This document shows, one piece after another, positions 1 to 13,492 of a stretch of 64,000 nt of DNA. The stretch comes from Platynereis dumerilii (taxonomy: Eukaryota > Annelida > Polychaeta > Phyllodocida > Nereididae). Each line of letters starts with the position of its first letter. The first letter of the stretch is position 1. Both the position numbers and the translations under genes were made by a program. Below the pieces are notes generated by a model. That model was not told the DNA's origin. It ran no database searches and saw only the letters and a list, made by a program, of their open reading frames with translations. The DNA lies in NCBI GenBank assembly GCA_026936325.1, contig JAPTHN010000001.1, positions 1,240,001-1,304,000 on the forward strand, in the 5' to 3' direction.

Positions 1-1839
1 GTCTTTTTCAGTCTGAAAAAGTCACAAAAGCCAGCGTCAATTAGACAGTTTCAAGCGGAGAATAAAAATACATGCACAGGATTGACTTTCTGTTTTCCAG
101 ACAAAGAATGTGGCACACTTTCTTCCCTTGCATATCCTTTTTTTAATAAATGTGACATACAAAGGTGAGAAAGTCAAGAAAAGAAGAAAATTCTCACGTT
201 CTGCAGCGGGACTGCTCTTTGCATACTTTTAAATTGAATAATTGAGGGGGCATAAACAATGAGGATGGATCCCAACATTTCTAGCTATTTCTCTTATTCA
301 TTAATTTAACTATTAAATGCTAAACAATGCCTGTGGTTTTTTAATCATTTGTCGAAAAGCATACAGGGATGTGTGTGCTATAAAGCTGAATGTGCACTGT
401 AGGCTACGTTTTATGGCAAAAACAACTGCTCAGAAATAGTTGGCCTATGTCATGTCTGGTCTTATATAAGCGAAATCTAATCCAATTGTTAAATTCCTTT
501 TAGGGTTGGAACAAAACACACATCCTTTTCCTCAGGTATATGTCAGTCTTGTGTATCGCACATGCAAATATTTCTCTGTGACATCATCAACTGACAAACA
601 TCATTTATCATTTGTATGCAGAGCAGCTGCCAAACCACTGAAGAAGCACACTATTATCTCCTTACCTACTGACAGTCCCTAAAGCCAAAGAATTGGATGC
701 TTTCTCAATTTAAGAGTTTTACAAATGGGCTACTTGCATCACTAATTTGACTGGGTTTGTATTTGTTTATGGACGCCATAACTAGTTCCTTGCAGTGCTT
801 CGACAAGAGCTCATGACATTGATGGAGTTAACTTCATATGAAATAACACTACAGCAATCAGGAATATGGACCACTTTCCAAAAAGGGTCCTTTAGTTGGC
901 AAACTGTTCACAAAGTTGATTTTATTTAGGACAAGCCACCATGCATTGACATTTTGGCACATGAATCGAGGTAAAAAAAAGCCTCAAGATGACCTTGGCA
1001 TCAACTCCCTTTAAATAAAAATTCACATATTTGGTTGATAAGTTGCAGTTCTGATCAAAATATTCTCAGCGACTAAATTGTTTAGTTTATTAATCAAGCC
1101 CAAACTCCAGAAATGCACATCTCAGCCCATCTTTCTGCTTGACACAACTTATTTTGAACAGTCTTTCAAATTTCTGATCCTTTCACAGTTCACACATTGT
1201 GTAGAGAACAAACATTCCACAGCCAGAGACATCTTCCTCCACAGTCCATGACAACACAATCCGCCTTATTGTACTGACTTTCTCTTCTGTCTTTTCAAGA
1301 TATGTGCAAAGCCTTCACAATCTTTTCACTTACAAAACAAAGCAAATTGATGAAAAATTCTCAGTGTTCTCAGAATTTCACACAGCAAGGGAAGTGAATC
1401 TCATTGTTAAACTGCATTATAGGAAGGAAACTCAACAAGATATTGTGACCGAACATGTCCAGTAATTTATAATTTGAATACATCCTTAATCGCACCATTG
1501 TTGGACAAGACGCTTGCCATGCAGCAGAACAACTTTAACAGCCCATTGAGCCCAGCAACAACTTTCAAAACAGATTTAAACCTTGCTCTAGACAGTCCAT
1601 TACAATAGGGTGTGTCAATTTTTAATTTTTATGCAAATTCAAAAAGCACTAGTGCCTAAAATGTGCGTCTTAAACCTTGCTCTAGACAGTCCATTACATT
1701 ACAATATACATACATTTTACATTCCCATGTAACATATTAAATAACGCAAAATTGATGATAAGAAAGACAATGCAGATGATGAAAAAAAATTGCGGAGCTA
1801 TAAGTGCAGCTACATGAGGTTATACACCACAAACTGATG

Positions 1840-2150
1840 AAATTATTCCCTGTTATACCCACGGGAAGTTATTTATTAAAAGACTGCCTGGAAAGAATTC
1901 ATTTATTTCACCAAAAAATGAGGAAGAACATTTTTATTTGAAAAGACTCTAAACAAAACCCCTCCACTGGAGATCTATAGCTTACAACGAAATATTGTCT
2001 ACAGTAATAATGTCCATTTATTTAAAAGGTATCTGAGAAATGTATATTTTACCGGTAGGGAGAGCATGTATGTTCCATAACCTCTTCCCCCTGTTGTGGT
2101 TTTAATATGTAAATGTTTTTATTCAATAAAATCAAAAATCAAATCAAATC
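1840..2150 (+). other. Possible LINE 3' tail
   Basis: The segment ends in an AATAAAATC-type run followed by short tandem AATCAAATC repeats near 2.12-2.15 kb, a layout seen at the 3' ends of CR1/L2-like LINEs. No reverse transcriptase remains upstream. The call rests only on the tail and is weak. Confidence 0.25.
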
Positions 2151-2675
2151 TAATTGTTGCTCCTTTGACTATCAGACCACAGACATTCCCTGAAACAGAA
2201 GTACTCTCAAATTTTCAGAGCAACAAGTCTACAAAGAGGTGTCCTTTGCATCTTTGATGATATGGAAAGCTCCTTCGTAGTCATTTTTGTTTGGCCTACT
2301 TGGCAAGTTCCTTTTGGTCTGAGGTCAAGAGTAGTAGACATAGATGCAATCAGCTTCACACTGGAGATTCCTATGATGTAATGACCAATCCAACCAATTA
2401 GTCTTTTTCAGTTCGAAACGACCACAAAAAGTCTTAAATCCCTCACACTATGTACCATTAGAGAGCCTCAACACAGAAAAAAAGCAGGATTGACTTTTTG
2501 CTTTTTGACCAAGTCTTCTCTTTGGAGTCAGCAGATGACTCACTTGGAAGGAAAGGTAGTGAAGGGATGCTAGCTTAGGCGTCTTCTTCTTTCTCTTTTT
2601 TCTAGTGGAGATGGCAAGTCTCACACACCAAGTACAGTACTTGCCCTGAATGACCCTACTCGCATGGTCTCAGTG

Positions 2676-2700
2676 ACAATACAATACAATACAATACAAC
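2676..2700. repeat. (ACAAT)n microsatellite
   Basis: A short perfect pentanucleotide run of about four ACAAT units. No gene is attached to it. Confidence 0.7.
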
Positions 2701-5204
2701 ATAAAGCAAGACATTTTCAAATGTTCTCTGTTTACCAGTAGTTCGATCTTTCTTGATCCTCCCCATGCCAAAGTCTCCTCACAACTACCTCATACTCCTC
2801 ACAACAACTTTGTACCATCTCCACTCTCCAGTCCTCTATTGAGTAAGCTGGCAATGTAATTGCAATTAGCGAGGGCGAAACATCATAGAAATTTAATACT
2901 GTAAACAGAGTTGGTGTTAGTTCGATGTAAAATAGTTGACCATGTTGTACAAAGTAGGTAAAAATAAGAAGTGATTCAGAGGTCGCCAAAAGGTGTGAAA
3001 GGGCAAAGTGGCTGAATTATACTTCGGGTGTTGTTATACTGTATCTACACCAGTGAGTGCTTCATACAATCTGCATCAGGGATGTTATTTTGTTAAGCCT
3101 TCCTTTTATTCACATTCATAAGTGTAGGAAGAACAAAGAGAGCAAAATCAAAGCCAATCTATTTCTTATCCACTTAGTATGTTAAAGCGGCATGTGACAA
3201 AAAACTTTCCGTTTTCAAAAGAAGACACTACTTGGAAATCATATCAAGCATAATCTTGATGCATAGCAGAGATGGAAGTGAATCCCATTGTCAAACTGCG
3301 TTACAAGAAGGACACTCAAAAAGATATTTTGACCAAATCTCTCCTGCCATTTCTAAAATTTCAAAAACTCCTTTAACGCATTATTGTTGGACAAGGTGTT
3401 TGCAAGCAAAACAACTGTTTCACCCCAGGGACAACTTCCACAACAGATTCCAACCTTGTTCCATACATTTACATCTATCAAAGACAATACCATTTCAATA
3501 TTTTAATACAAAGATCAAAGAATATATAATGCTCCCAAAGAAAGAACATAACATTGATGATAAAAAGACCATTCTAACATAAAAGTTCTTCCACTTTGAT
3601 TAAAAACCAAAATTTCAAAGATCTCAGACCAACAAATTCATAATGTGCACAAGCAGATCAATTCAGCGCCTGATTTGTCATTAATTTGAAATCATTTATA
3701 CACTGCTTTAATACTAATTCATATAATCCTGATTACAATTGGCAGAGATCACAAAATGTAGAGTTCTCTGTTCCTGTTCAAAGCATGCGCAGAGCATCTC
3801 AAAATTGGGCTCGCGAAACAAACAGCCATGAAATTATTGACTGGTAAATGGCACTCCATCTAATTTGAGCAGCAAGCGAGAATGCGCACAAGTAATGACC
3901 GTCCTGCAGCTGTTTTTCTCAAACAATGGTGATTGGCGGAATATAACCTCATAATTTCCTGCAAGTATTATCCTTGAAAAGCAACATTGAGATAGCCACC
4001 TACAAGTCCACATGATGATCGAATGTTTCTCTGGAGAATTGCTTAGGTCATCTATAATGCACACAAGTCAAAGGTATCTTTTATTATTTTAGAGAATAAT
4101 AAGATGAAACAGCAAAACTCTATGAATGATTTTAGAGAGTTTAAGCTTACTTTCGGAGTGATCCCTCAGACTATAGCGATATCGCCATTACATGATGCAG
4201 AATTGAAACCCAAGGGATTGGGAAAGTACTGGTTATTCGTTGTATATACTGAAAAAACATTTGATCAATTAAATAGTTGGAGCTGTTTTTAAATGAGCTA
4301 CATACGTACATGTACGTTGTTATTGCAGGGACTTCTTCTAATAGATGAGAGTTCAAAGATATTAAATAATATTGGTTGGGACACATCAAAGGGAGTGAAT
4401 TTAAGGAAGCATTCTTTCAGATCTTCACATCACATTAGTAATGCTATTAGCAGACAATCTCATGGTAAGATCAATTAGCTGCCTTAACAGTACATAAGTA
4501 CTATGCAAATGATTAGGCTGTGGAAATAATGGTGTTAGCTTGTAAATACACCTGATGTTACAAACAAAAGATAAACAAGTAGATAAACAAACAGATTGAC
4601 AATGACAGCGACGGAAAAAAGACATTTATTTCTTATGGAAGTGGAACAAAATGCAGTTGATTACCGATCAGCAGTTGCTTAGGAAATATTTTCTTGATGT
4701 CATCAGTCATTAGTGTACATTAGCGCCTGTTTTTGCTGACAGTCCCCGAAATAGACAGATTTCACTTTCAGGTATGACGTAAACAAATAGGTCTCCCATA
4801 AAGAACCACCTGTGATTAATAGGAGTGTGCTTTTGAGCAGGCATCCTGTTCAGCAAACTTTGTTTGTGGTCGAGAGTTACAGATGTAGATAATAAGCTTC
4901 ACACCTGGGAGCACTCAGAATAAGTTTATCGAAGTCAAGACAAATCCATTCTAATAGCCTTTTTCAGTTTGAAATGGTCACAAATGCCTCTTGCTCTTAA
5001 CAACTTTAATTAGTTTCAAGAAAAGCAGTATTGACTGTACTTGTTCTGCACACAATTATGGTGGCACAGTTTCTTCTGGTTGCTTCAAATAGATAGGACA
5101 AACAAAATTGAAAATAAAGAGAGAAAATAATATTTTCATACATCTTCTTCAAGACTGTTATTCATTTTAATTTAAATCTGCAGGCAATGGAGGGATATGT
5201 ATAG

Positions 5205-5302
5205 GTTACTCACTACAGGAGAGGGAACATGTTATTTATCATCCAAGGGCTTTAGTTCAAGGTATGATAAACACATATTCCCAATCCTATATGGTGAATA
5301 AC
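5205..5302. repeat. Foldback hairpin element, copy 1
   Basis: Arms beginning GTTACTCACTAC and ending GTGAATAAC pair across a roughly 98-bp palindrome. The same palindrome, with shared flanks on its right side down to a GGCTGACAGAGGTGTCGA stretch, recurs near 54.7 kb. This copy is more decayed. It is best read as a small foldback MITE; no target duplication was resolved. Confidence 0.55.
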
Positions 5303-5565
5303 TGGCTTATACCATAAAACAAACATTCAAACCGTCAAACATGAGATGACAAGTGGACATACTGGGCAACAAAGGATATTTGATTTATCTCAGTGAAATT
5401 CAGGCTTGTGATGGCTGACAGAGGTGTCGATGTAACAACGCCGAAAATGGGTCATTATATAATCTATTTCATTAATTGAGTCATTCAACACCATGCAATA
5501 TGTGTGATATTGTTTTGTCAATGATTGGAATGCATAATAAATTGGATTTATGATTGGAAGAAGGA

Positions 5566-6057
5566 ACTAGACCCGGAGCCGTCGACAGAAGTCGCTGCCG
5601 TCAGTCAATGCATGGAAAAGTCAAGTCAAGTCATTGACAGTCCAAACCGTCACTGACGTGTTATTAGCTAGCCGCCGCCGATTTGAACCCCAATGTATTT
5701 GGTACCGTTGGATTTGTCTTGGAAAGACGATTCCAATGGTACCAAAATTGTCAAGATTGGATAAGTCTGGACTGAACTACACTATGTTGTTTGCATTCTA
5801 AGACCAAATATTTATGTAAAATTTGGATAAATTTTGTTGCAGCTAAGCCCATCCAGTGACCATGATTAAACACAATATTCTCGGTATTTACAATGTTTAT
5901 TTGCTGTTTTAGTAAGCCAAGCTGACTTAGTCAGCCAATTTCATAGTAAGTCAAGTGAAGTCACAGAGGATGACCAAGTCGACTTAGTCAGTCAAGTCAA
6001 GTCATTGAACATCAAGTCAGTCATCAGAGCATGACTTGACTGGCTCCGGGGTCTAGT
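5566..6057. mobile_element. MITE with ACTAGACCC termini
   Basis: The left end ACTAGACCCGGAGCC and the right end GGCTCCGGGGTCTAGT are inverted repeats bounding about 490 bp. The interior next to both ends is full of AAGTCA/GTCAAGTCA iterations. It sits inside the segmental repeat just before the GGAACAAAAC landmark shared with other copies near 0.5 and 8.6 kb. No clean target duplication is visible, so the superfamily is not assigned. It has no coding capacity. Confidence 0.6.
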
Positions 6058-8004
6058 TGGAACAAAACAAACTTTCGCTTCTCAGATATACAAAATTGCA
6101 TATGTCAAAAATGCAAATATTTGCTCTATCGCCATCAACTGACAAACCGCATTTTTATGCAGAGCAGCTTGAAAACCACTGAAGAAGCACACCATTATCT
6201 CATTTCCTCCGACAGTCCCTGGATCAAGAGAACTCCATGTTTTCTCAATTCTAAGAGTTTTCCAGGACGGTCCTTTGCATCACTAATTTGACTGGTGTTG
6301 CCTCTCAGGTCGTTTTTGTTTATGGACATCTCAACTAGATCCTTTCAGTGTGGATGAGAGCTTATGATACCAATGCAATTAACTGTATATGGAAGGACAC
6401 TTCAACAATCATAAATATAGACTACTTCTTAAGTGAGGACCAATCCACTTGAAACATTTTCAAATTTGCCGCAAAAGTGTTTTTATCAAGGAAATGGCAC
6501 CATGCATTTGCATTTGGCACTTAAATCAAATTACCTGAAGTCTCAAGATGACCTGTGCGTTAACTCCAAGGAAAACGTTTTCCTTTAAAAACGACCAAGC
6601 TTGAACATTTTGAAAGGCTCCTTCAAATGGCAGAAAAACTTTAGTCAACCTGCAGTAATAGATAGCTTTGAGCTCTTTGAGTTCAGTCAAAGTGTCAAGC
6701 AGAGGAATTGACAAGCTGTTCTATTGGAGTCCCATTGGAGTAGTGAAATGATCTAAAGAAATGTGCACATCCTGAAATTAAAGAGCATTTAGCTGCTGAA
6801 GTGTGAAGGTAAAAGCCTCTTACTATCAACAAAATTTGCCAGAAAAAGTTCACTGAAATGTCCACAGTAACAGGCAGCGTTCATTTGAATGAAAGCATGA
6901 AGAAGCAATTCAGAAGTTGGTGGGAAAGTTAAACTGAACACTCAGTGACCTTTTCTGGGGTAATTTTTTCTAATGCCAAAAACAATTCAAGGAGTTTTGA
7001 AAAGTTTTGTCAATTTTAGTCATATCTTTCACTGGAGTTTGCAACCTAAATAAAGGTCATTGCAAAAATGCTGATTCGGTCTACAAAATTAAGAGCATAT
7101 ATTGTGACATTAAGTAAGGAATGATTTTAGCAGTTTTCAGCTTGCCATCTTGGTTTGGACAATAAGGTCATGAATATTTTATCAGCGCGCCACAAGTTGT
7201 GACACCTGCAACTGCAACAGGAGGCCTACAGATGGATTAATTTGTGGGCAAGTGGATTTGCTCTTTTTCTAAGATGCTTCACAGATCTGTCATTAATTGG
7301 TTAATATGAAATAATCCTTAATTGGTAGTAATAAATGAGTCTTCAATCATCGATCATTGTGTGTCCAGAGTTGTTTTTGTTCTCAGGCAGACAGGGAATC
7401 AATAATTTCTGGGTAGTTGATATAACATCGTAAATGAGTGTTATTTTAGTAAAAAAGAAACATTTCAAGACTGTGTGTGCTCAAATAAAAAACTACATCA
7501 AGTATTTCTGACAAATAATCAAATTTCTCGAAAATGTCAAAGTCTGCTCTCTCATTTATCTAAAAGTCGCCCCTCGTGACCTCTTTATTAATATACCCAA
7601 CTGAAGGATAAACTCCAAATATTCAAAAGAAAACCAAGAACAAAGTCCGACATGGGCTGAAAATCGATAAATTACAAATTCCCCCCTTCCTGGAGGTTAA
7701 ATATCAGGAGGGAGGTGTTCAAGGGCAGTGTCTGATTAAATAGGAGTTGGGTTTCAGCCACACTGTGTTCAGAAAACTCGGCAAGCTACTTTTGATTTGT
7801 GGTCAAGAGTTACTGACGCAGGTACAATTAGCTTCACACCAGGGAATACTCAGACAATCAGGGACCGACTTCCTCAGAAGTCAAGACAAGTCAAGACAAA
7901 TCAGGTCTCTGAAAGTCTTTTTCAGTCTGAAAAAGTCACAAAAAGCCCTTGCATTTTGCAGCATCAATTCGATGGTTTCAAGCAGAGAATAAAAATACAT
8001 TCAA

Positions 8005-8520
8005 ATAGATGTGACATACCAAGGTTAAGAAGAAATTTCCAACATTCTGTATCAGGACTCTTGGCATACTTTTAAATTAAATAATCGAAGGGGGACATAA
8101 ACACCGAGGATGGATCCGAACATTTCTCTTATTCATTAATTTAATTATTAAACGCTAAACAATGCTTGTGGTTTTTTTTACCATTGGTTGGAAAGCGTAT
8201 ACAGGGATGTATGTGCTATAAAGCTGCACATGCGCTGTAGGCTACATTTTATGGCAAATAGATGTGACATACAAAGGTGAAAATATTAAAAAGAAAATTC
8301 TCACATTCTGTATCAGGATTCTTGGCATACTTTTAAATTCAATAATCGAAGGGGGACATAAACACCGAGGATGGATCCAAACATTTCTCTTATTCATTAA
8401 TTTAATTACTAAACGCTAAACAATGCTTACGGTTTTTTTACCATTGGTTGGAAAGCATACAAGGATGTAGGCCTATGTGCTTTAAAGCTGCACATGCGCT
8501 GTAGGCTACATTTTATGGCA
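8005..8520. repeat. Local tandem duplication, two units of about 255 bp
   Basis: The unit starting at ATAGATGTGACATA is repeated head-to-tail (8005-8257, then from 8258). Both units run through CGAAGGGGGACATAAAC and end at CTACATTTTATGGCAAA. A third, more diverged version lies at about 150-420, so the local duplication happened after the larger array formed. Confidence 0.85.
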
Positions 8521-8882
8521 AAACTACTGCTCAGAAATAGTAGGCCTATGTCATGCCTGGTCTTATATAAGCAAAATGTAATCCAATTGTTAAATTGCAT
8601 GTGGGGTTGGAACAAAACACACATCCTTTTCCTCAGGTATATATGTCAGTCTTGTGTATCGCACATGCAAATATTTCTCTATGACGTCATCAACTGACAA
8701 ACATCATTTGTATACAGAGCAGCTGCCAAACCAATGAAGAAGCACACCATTATCTCCTTACCTACTGACACAGTCTCAGAAGTCAAAGTACTGGATGTTT
8801 TCTCTATCCAAAGAGTTTTGCAAATGAACTACTCACATCACTAATTTTTACTGGAATTGTTTTTGTTATGGCCCGTTAACTA

Positions 8883-10539
8883 CAGTGCACCAAAAAAGTT
8901 ATGGGAAAAATTGGAATGGGTCTGTTTTTGCCCCTAATTTCTCAATAATCGATTTCCGAAGGCAATTATTGCACTTCAACCATTTCAATAGACATCTCAT
9001 GAACAGATCTACATGGTTACTTTTTTGTTTTAATCTGCAAACACGGTATGCCAGTTGATTCTTGGTTGCAACTCCAAATTTCGACCTCAAAAAAGTTATG
9101 GGAAAAATTTGATTTCTTCAGAAATAACAACTTAAAGATGATTTATCTTGTACAGGTGACATCAGTAATATGTTATAAGACTATATTGGTCAAATTGAGC
9201 ATTGTTTAAACTTGAAAGATGTTAATAACAATGGTTTTTAATCATTTTTAATGGATATTAATTATTTTGAAATGAAATACTGTTTAAATTTAGTGTGTTC
9301 TTAAAAATATATCCTGTAGCCTACTCCATGCTCTGGTTTTGCTGAAATATGTTAGCCATATGAATATTGAGCATGTATGACTTGTCTCTGTAAAGTGAAG
9401 ATGAGCAGTCTCCTGAATGATGAACATCTTGAGGCAAGATAATAGCTAACGGCATAATATAGGCTTATAAATGATCTTCATTTACCTTATTTTACTTAGT
9501 ATAGCATCTTAATTGGTTGTCATCATGTCTCAGAGCCTTTATATGAAGTTTCATACGTTTCCAAAAAGATCAGGTAGTAAAAATGAATGATTGAGGTATC
9601 TGTTGCAAACTAGAGGACTATGGGACAAAAATTCAACATGCTATAAAAGCCAAAGTTAATTTTTCTGTATCATTCCAATTGATGCATTTTGATGGATGGT
9701 GAGTGAAATTCATCTTTGAACCTTGTGAACTTGTGATTTACGCATGATATGACCATAGATACGGAAACATGCAATGGAAGCATTTGACCACTTTTGCAGT
9801 AAGGGAGTGCGAATTATTCGAGCGTGTATAAAGTGGTATAGGTGCTGTGATTTTGATTTTTGTCATTCAAACTACCTGGACAACCTCTTCACTTACAAAA
9901 GTAACATTTTAGTGCAGTTTCACCACAAATAATACCAAATTTCTGAAAATTCCTGATGCTGAATGTCAGCACCAACACATCTGTTGACATAAACTTTGAA
10001 TTAACTTTTGCCCGGGCTTAAAAAGATGCATTTTTCTAAATTTATGAAAACAGAAGCCCTACCAATAAACTTTGAAATAAATGCTGTGTCAACAGATCTC
10101 CGCAATTAAATTGGCATTTCGATGGGCAACATATCAATTTGAGAATTATTTGTAATAACATACTTTATATCAATAAAAATACATATTTCTTGAAAATGTA
10201 ACCACAGGATCTCCATCGAAACGGGTCCACAGTCAATTCTCTACTTATAGAAACTAACGTGAAAACCATAAAGCAATAATTCATAATTATATTCAGTATT
10301 TGACTGTTTCATGAAAAATTCCCATAACTTTTTTGAAGGCAAACAATGGTGCACACACCAAGATTCACTGACATATCAATATCACAGCCTAAAACCATGA
10401 AACTATTATCCAGACCTGTTCAGGAGAAGTGTATTGAAAGGATTGAACATCAATAATTATCACTGGAAATGCCATTCTACACAATTGGAGGCAAAAAGGG
10501 AGATCACTGCTTTTTTCCCATAACAATTTTGGTGCACTG
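8883..10539. mobile_element. Tc1/mariner-type transposon with IR/DR ends, non-autonomous or decayed
   Basis: The element starts CAGTGCACCAAAA and ends in its reverse complement, and is flanked by TA on both sides (8881-8882 and 10540-10541), the Tc1/mariner target duplication. Each end is a diverged inverted repeat of about 230 bp with two direct repeats of the core AAAGTTATGGGAAAA. The 5' side has them at about 8.89 and 9.09 kb, the 3' side at about 10.32 and 10.52 kb. This is the outer/inner arrangement known from IR/DR Tc1 transposons. The 1,657-bp length suits a full element, but no transposase frame survives. The paralogous module near 785 (AACTAGTTCCTTGCAG) shows the empty site. Confidence 0.85.
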
Positions 10540-10611
10540 TAGTTCCTTGCAGTATTTGGACAAGAGCTCATGACGTTGATGCCTTTAACTTCATATGAAA
10601 TAACACTACGT

Positions 10612-10791
10612 GGATTCCTCGACAGTAAGAAGCTAAATTTCAAGAACGTTGAGCAAACGCGTCATCCGAGTGCAAAATTTAACTCCTTCAAAGTGACTGT
10701 TGATCCCAAAGATGTTGATATAATTACAAATGCCCAATTTTGGGAAAAAGGAATTTGTATTAGAAGGTGGTTTCAGAAGGTTGAGAGTTAA
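10612..10791 (+). pseudogene. LINE ORF1 C-terminal fragment
   Basis: About 60 residues up to the stop codon read in one frame. They include PSAKFNSFKVTV, then FWEKGICIRRWF, a pattern I associate with the C-terminal end of ORF1 proteins of invertebrate LINEs. The upstream part of ORF1 is absent because of 5' truncation. It ends 35 bp before the ORF2 start. The apparent start codon to the left lies in the flanking repeat, so the chimeric N-terminus is accidental. Confidence 0.55.
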
Positions 10792-10825
10792 ATCCCTCTG
10801 TATATTTTTTATCTAACTTTTCACT

Positions 10826-13482
10826 ATGGAAACACTTTTTAAAATTGTGTCTTACAATTGTAAACATTTTAAGGATAATGGTCCTAAATTTGATTTTATT
10901 AACCAGGTATTTGCCTCTTGTGATATTTTAATGCTTCAGGAGCACTGTTTGTTTGAGAGTGAATTTTCTAAATTAAATGGTATTGGTAATGGCTCAGGTG
11001 TTGAGGCAGTTAGAGCTATGGATGAGAATGAATATAAGTCTGGAAGACCATATGGTGGCTGTGCTATAGTATGGAATCCTAAATTGAAACATTAAAATCA
11101 GTTGCTACAAATAACTCGCGACTTTGTGCAATTACTGTAATATTTGAAGATGTATCTTTTCTATTTATCAATGTTTACATGCTGTGTGATGGAAGAGACG
11201 CTCATTCTGTTGAATATAAAATTGTTCTTGATGATGTTCAAAGACTTATCAGTGGAATTAACTGTACATATTCTGTGATTGGTGGTGACTTCAATACTGA
11301 TACTATTCGTAATTCTAGTCATGTTCATGAGTTCAATAATTTTGTCATGGATAACAGTTTTCATGTTTGTATAAATGATTCGGACTCTGATGTTCCTTAT
11401 ACATTTATCAATGGTTATTCTACATCACGTATAGATCATTTCCTAGTATCTGATAATTTAATAGGTCAGTGTCAATGAAGTATTATTGATGATCACCTTC
11501 ACTCTGATCATGTTCCTCTAAATCTCGCTATTCAGTTTGATGTGTCATACCTGCCGTCCGTACCTAAGTCATTTAGCAGTAGGATTGCTTGGCATAAGGT
11601 GTCAGATAGTGACATTAGTCTGTATGAGAGTAAACTTGATGTTCTACTTAACAAGATTGTTTATAATCAGGAAGCATTACTGTGTAATGATGTTAAATGT
11701 AATAACCATACTGACTGTATAGAAGTACTTTACAAAAATATTATTGATGCCTGTTGCTCAGCTGGTGATCATTTTCCTGTAACTTCCAATCAAAGTAATC
11801 GGTCTAAATGTACTCCAGGATGGAATAAGTATGTTGAGAGTCACAGAAAAGAGGCCTTGTCTTGGCACCATATATGGAAGGCTCAGGGTAGACCACGTGT
11901 CGGTGACGTTGCAGATATGCATCGTATAACGAGAAGTAAATATCATCAAGCTGTTAGATATGTCAAACGTAATTCTGACAAAATAAAAATGGAAAAAATG
12001 GCTGAGGCCATCTCATGTAACAATAGTCGTGATCTTTGGCGAGAGGTCAAAAGTATGAGAGGTGCCAACAGCTCTGTTGCATCTAGTGTTGATGGTATAT
12101 CATGTAGTAAGGAAATTGCAGAAATGTTCTCTGATAAATATAATCAATTGTATAATAGTGTTTCTTATGATGTTGATGAGATGTCTGTGTTTAAACAAAA
12201 AGTGGATAATCTAGTCAGTGATAAGTGTGAGATGTATACAATCTGTGTTGAGGATATAGCTAAAGCTATTAAGCACTTAAAAGGTGGTAAATCTGGTGGT
12301 TGTGAAGGTATTTTTGCAGATCATATTATAAATGGAACTCATAGACTTAATATTATGTTAAGCCTTGTTTATAATGCTATGCTTGTTCATGGAGTTAGTC
12401 CCTCTATTTTGCTTACTGGGTTGATGGTACCTATACCAAAAGATAGAAAAAAAATCATTATGTTCATCTGATAATTACAGAGCTGTCGCTCTCAATAGTA
12501 TATTGTGTAAAATTCTTGATATAATTTTTTTAAGTAAAGAATCTCATGCTCTGTTCAGTTGTGACCAACAGTTTGGTTTTAAATCAGGTCTTTCTACTAC
12601 TCACTGTACTTTTGTTTTGCAAGAAACTGTAGCTTACTATAACTATAATCATACAAATGTTTATACCTTATTGTTAGATGCCTCTAAGGCCTTTGATAGG
12701 GTTCAATACTGTAAATTATTTGATAAAATACTTGAGAGAAATATGTCTCCTCTTGTTCTTAGATTACTACTATTTATGTATACAAATCAAAAACTTATGG
12801 TCCAATTGGACAATATTGTATCAGATACATTTAGCATTACTAATGGTGTTAAACAAGGTGCTGTGTTATCACCAATATTATTTGCAGTGTACACTGATGG
12901 ATTGTTAAATAAATTGAAAGATTCTGGTATAGGATGTCATATGGGTAACCAATTTGTAGGAGCATTAGCATTTGCTGATGACTTAAAAGACATGATTAAG
13001 ATTTGTGAAGAATATGCGTCCTCTTATTCGATCAAATTTAATGGATCAAAGAGTAAGCTCTTAATATTTAAAGGCATTGATTGTAAAGTTAATAACACCG
13101 CTGGTGTCAAAGTATGTAATGAGGTTGTTATACCTAGTAATTCTGCGGTTCACCTAGGTCACAAGATTTGTACTGTTAATAAGGAAAGTATTGTTAAAGG
13201 TACTAATTCTGATTTTTGGCGTATGGGCAAAAGCCACTTATTTTAAACTTGCAGTCCCGTTTTTGTCGGTTTATTAATAAATGTGCTAGTACTGATAACT
13301 CAATTGTGAAAGGTGTGTACCAGTTAGCTACTAAAAATCCATATTCCAACTGTGGTAAAAATTTTATAAACCTATATTGTAGGCGTACTGATTGTCTTAG
13401 CGTCAATACATGTGAATGGCAAGAGAGCCTAACTGTGATAAACCCTCAGATAGCTTGTATCAAGGAATTGATTGGTGCTTGA
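10826..13482 (+). pseudogene. LINE ORF2: endonuclease plus reverse transcriptase, broken
   Basis: The start codon is at 10826, reading METLFKIVSYNCKHF. The endonuclease shows SYNC, LQEH, RPYGGCAIVW, GGDFNTD and SRIDHFLVS. The reverse transcriptase shows DASKAFDRV, NGVKQGAVLSPILFAVY and the catalytic FADD. The frame is broken after the endonuclease N-terminal third (stop at about 11,094), again near 11,478, and at a run of eight A at about 12,450 where the frame shifts into SSDNYRAVALNS. Just after FADD the usual spacer is missing, since FADDLKDMIKICEEYASSY is compressed, which suggests an in-frame deletion. The C-terminal region after 13,200 is also shortened. The reading is a dead copy of moderate age. 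Confidence 0.85.
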
Positions 13483-13492
13483 GTTCTGTCAT

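Larger units (their letters stand above)
1..8880. repeat. Block 1 of the low-copy segmental repeat array
   Basis: This stretch has no convincing gene. It is made of modules that recur elsewhere in the window in the same orientation. Module M1 (a GTCTTTTTCAG-type block next to AGCTTCACAC) lies near 1, 2.33, 4.87 and 7.80 kb. Module b (CAAACATCATTT then GCAGAGCAGC) lies near 0.60, 6.14 and 8.70 kb. Module c (ATGCATTGAC) is near 0.94 and 6.50 kb, module d near 6.65 kb, modules e and f near 7.1 and 7.3 kb, module g at about 1.03-1.44 kb, and module h near 4.06 kb. The copies are diverged by substitutions and small indels, so the duplications are old. No reading frame above about 116 codons exists, and the ones present do not look like known proteins. 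Confidence 0.75.
10612..13492 (+). mobile_element. 5'-truncated CR1/L2-like (Jockey-group) LINE
   Basis: This is a non-LTR retrotransposon inserted in the segmental repeat; repeat sequence stops at AACACTAC on the left and resumes at GTATCAGGTAGTGGCAGAG on the right. It holds the end of an ORF1, an APE-type endonuclease, a reverse transcriptase and a short C-terminal region. No poly(A) tail is visible. About 300 bp of target module between the two junctions is missing compared with other copies. It is clearly inactive. Confidence 0.85.
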
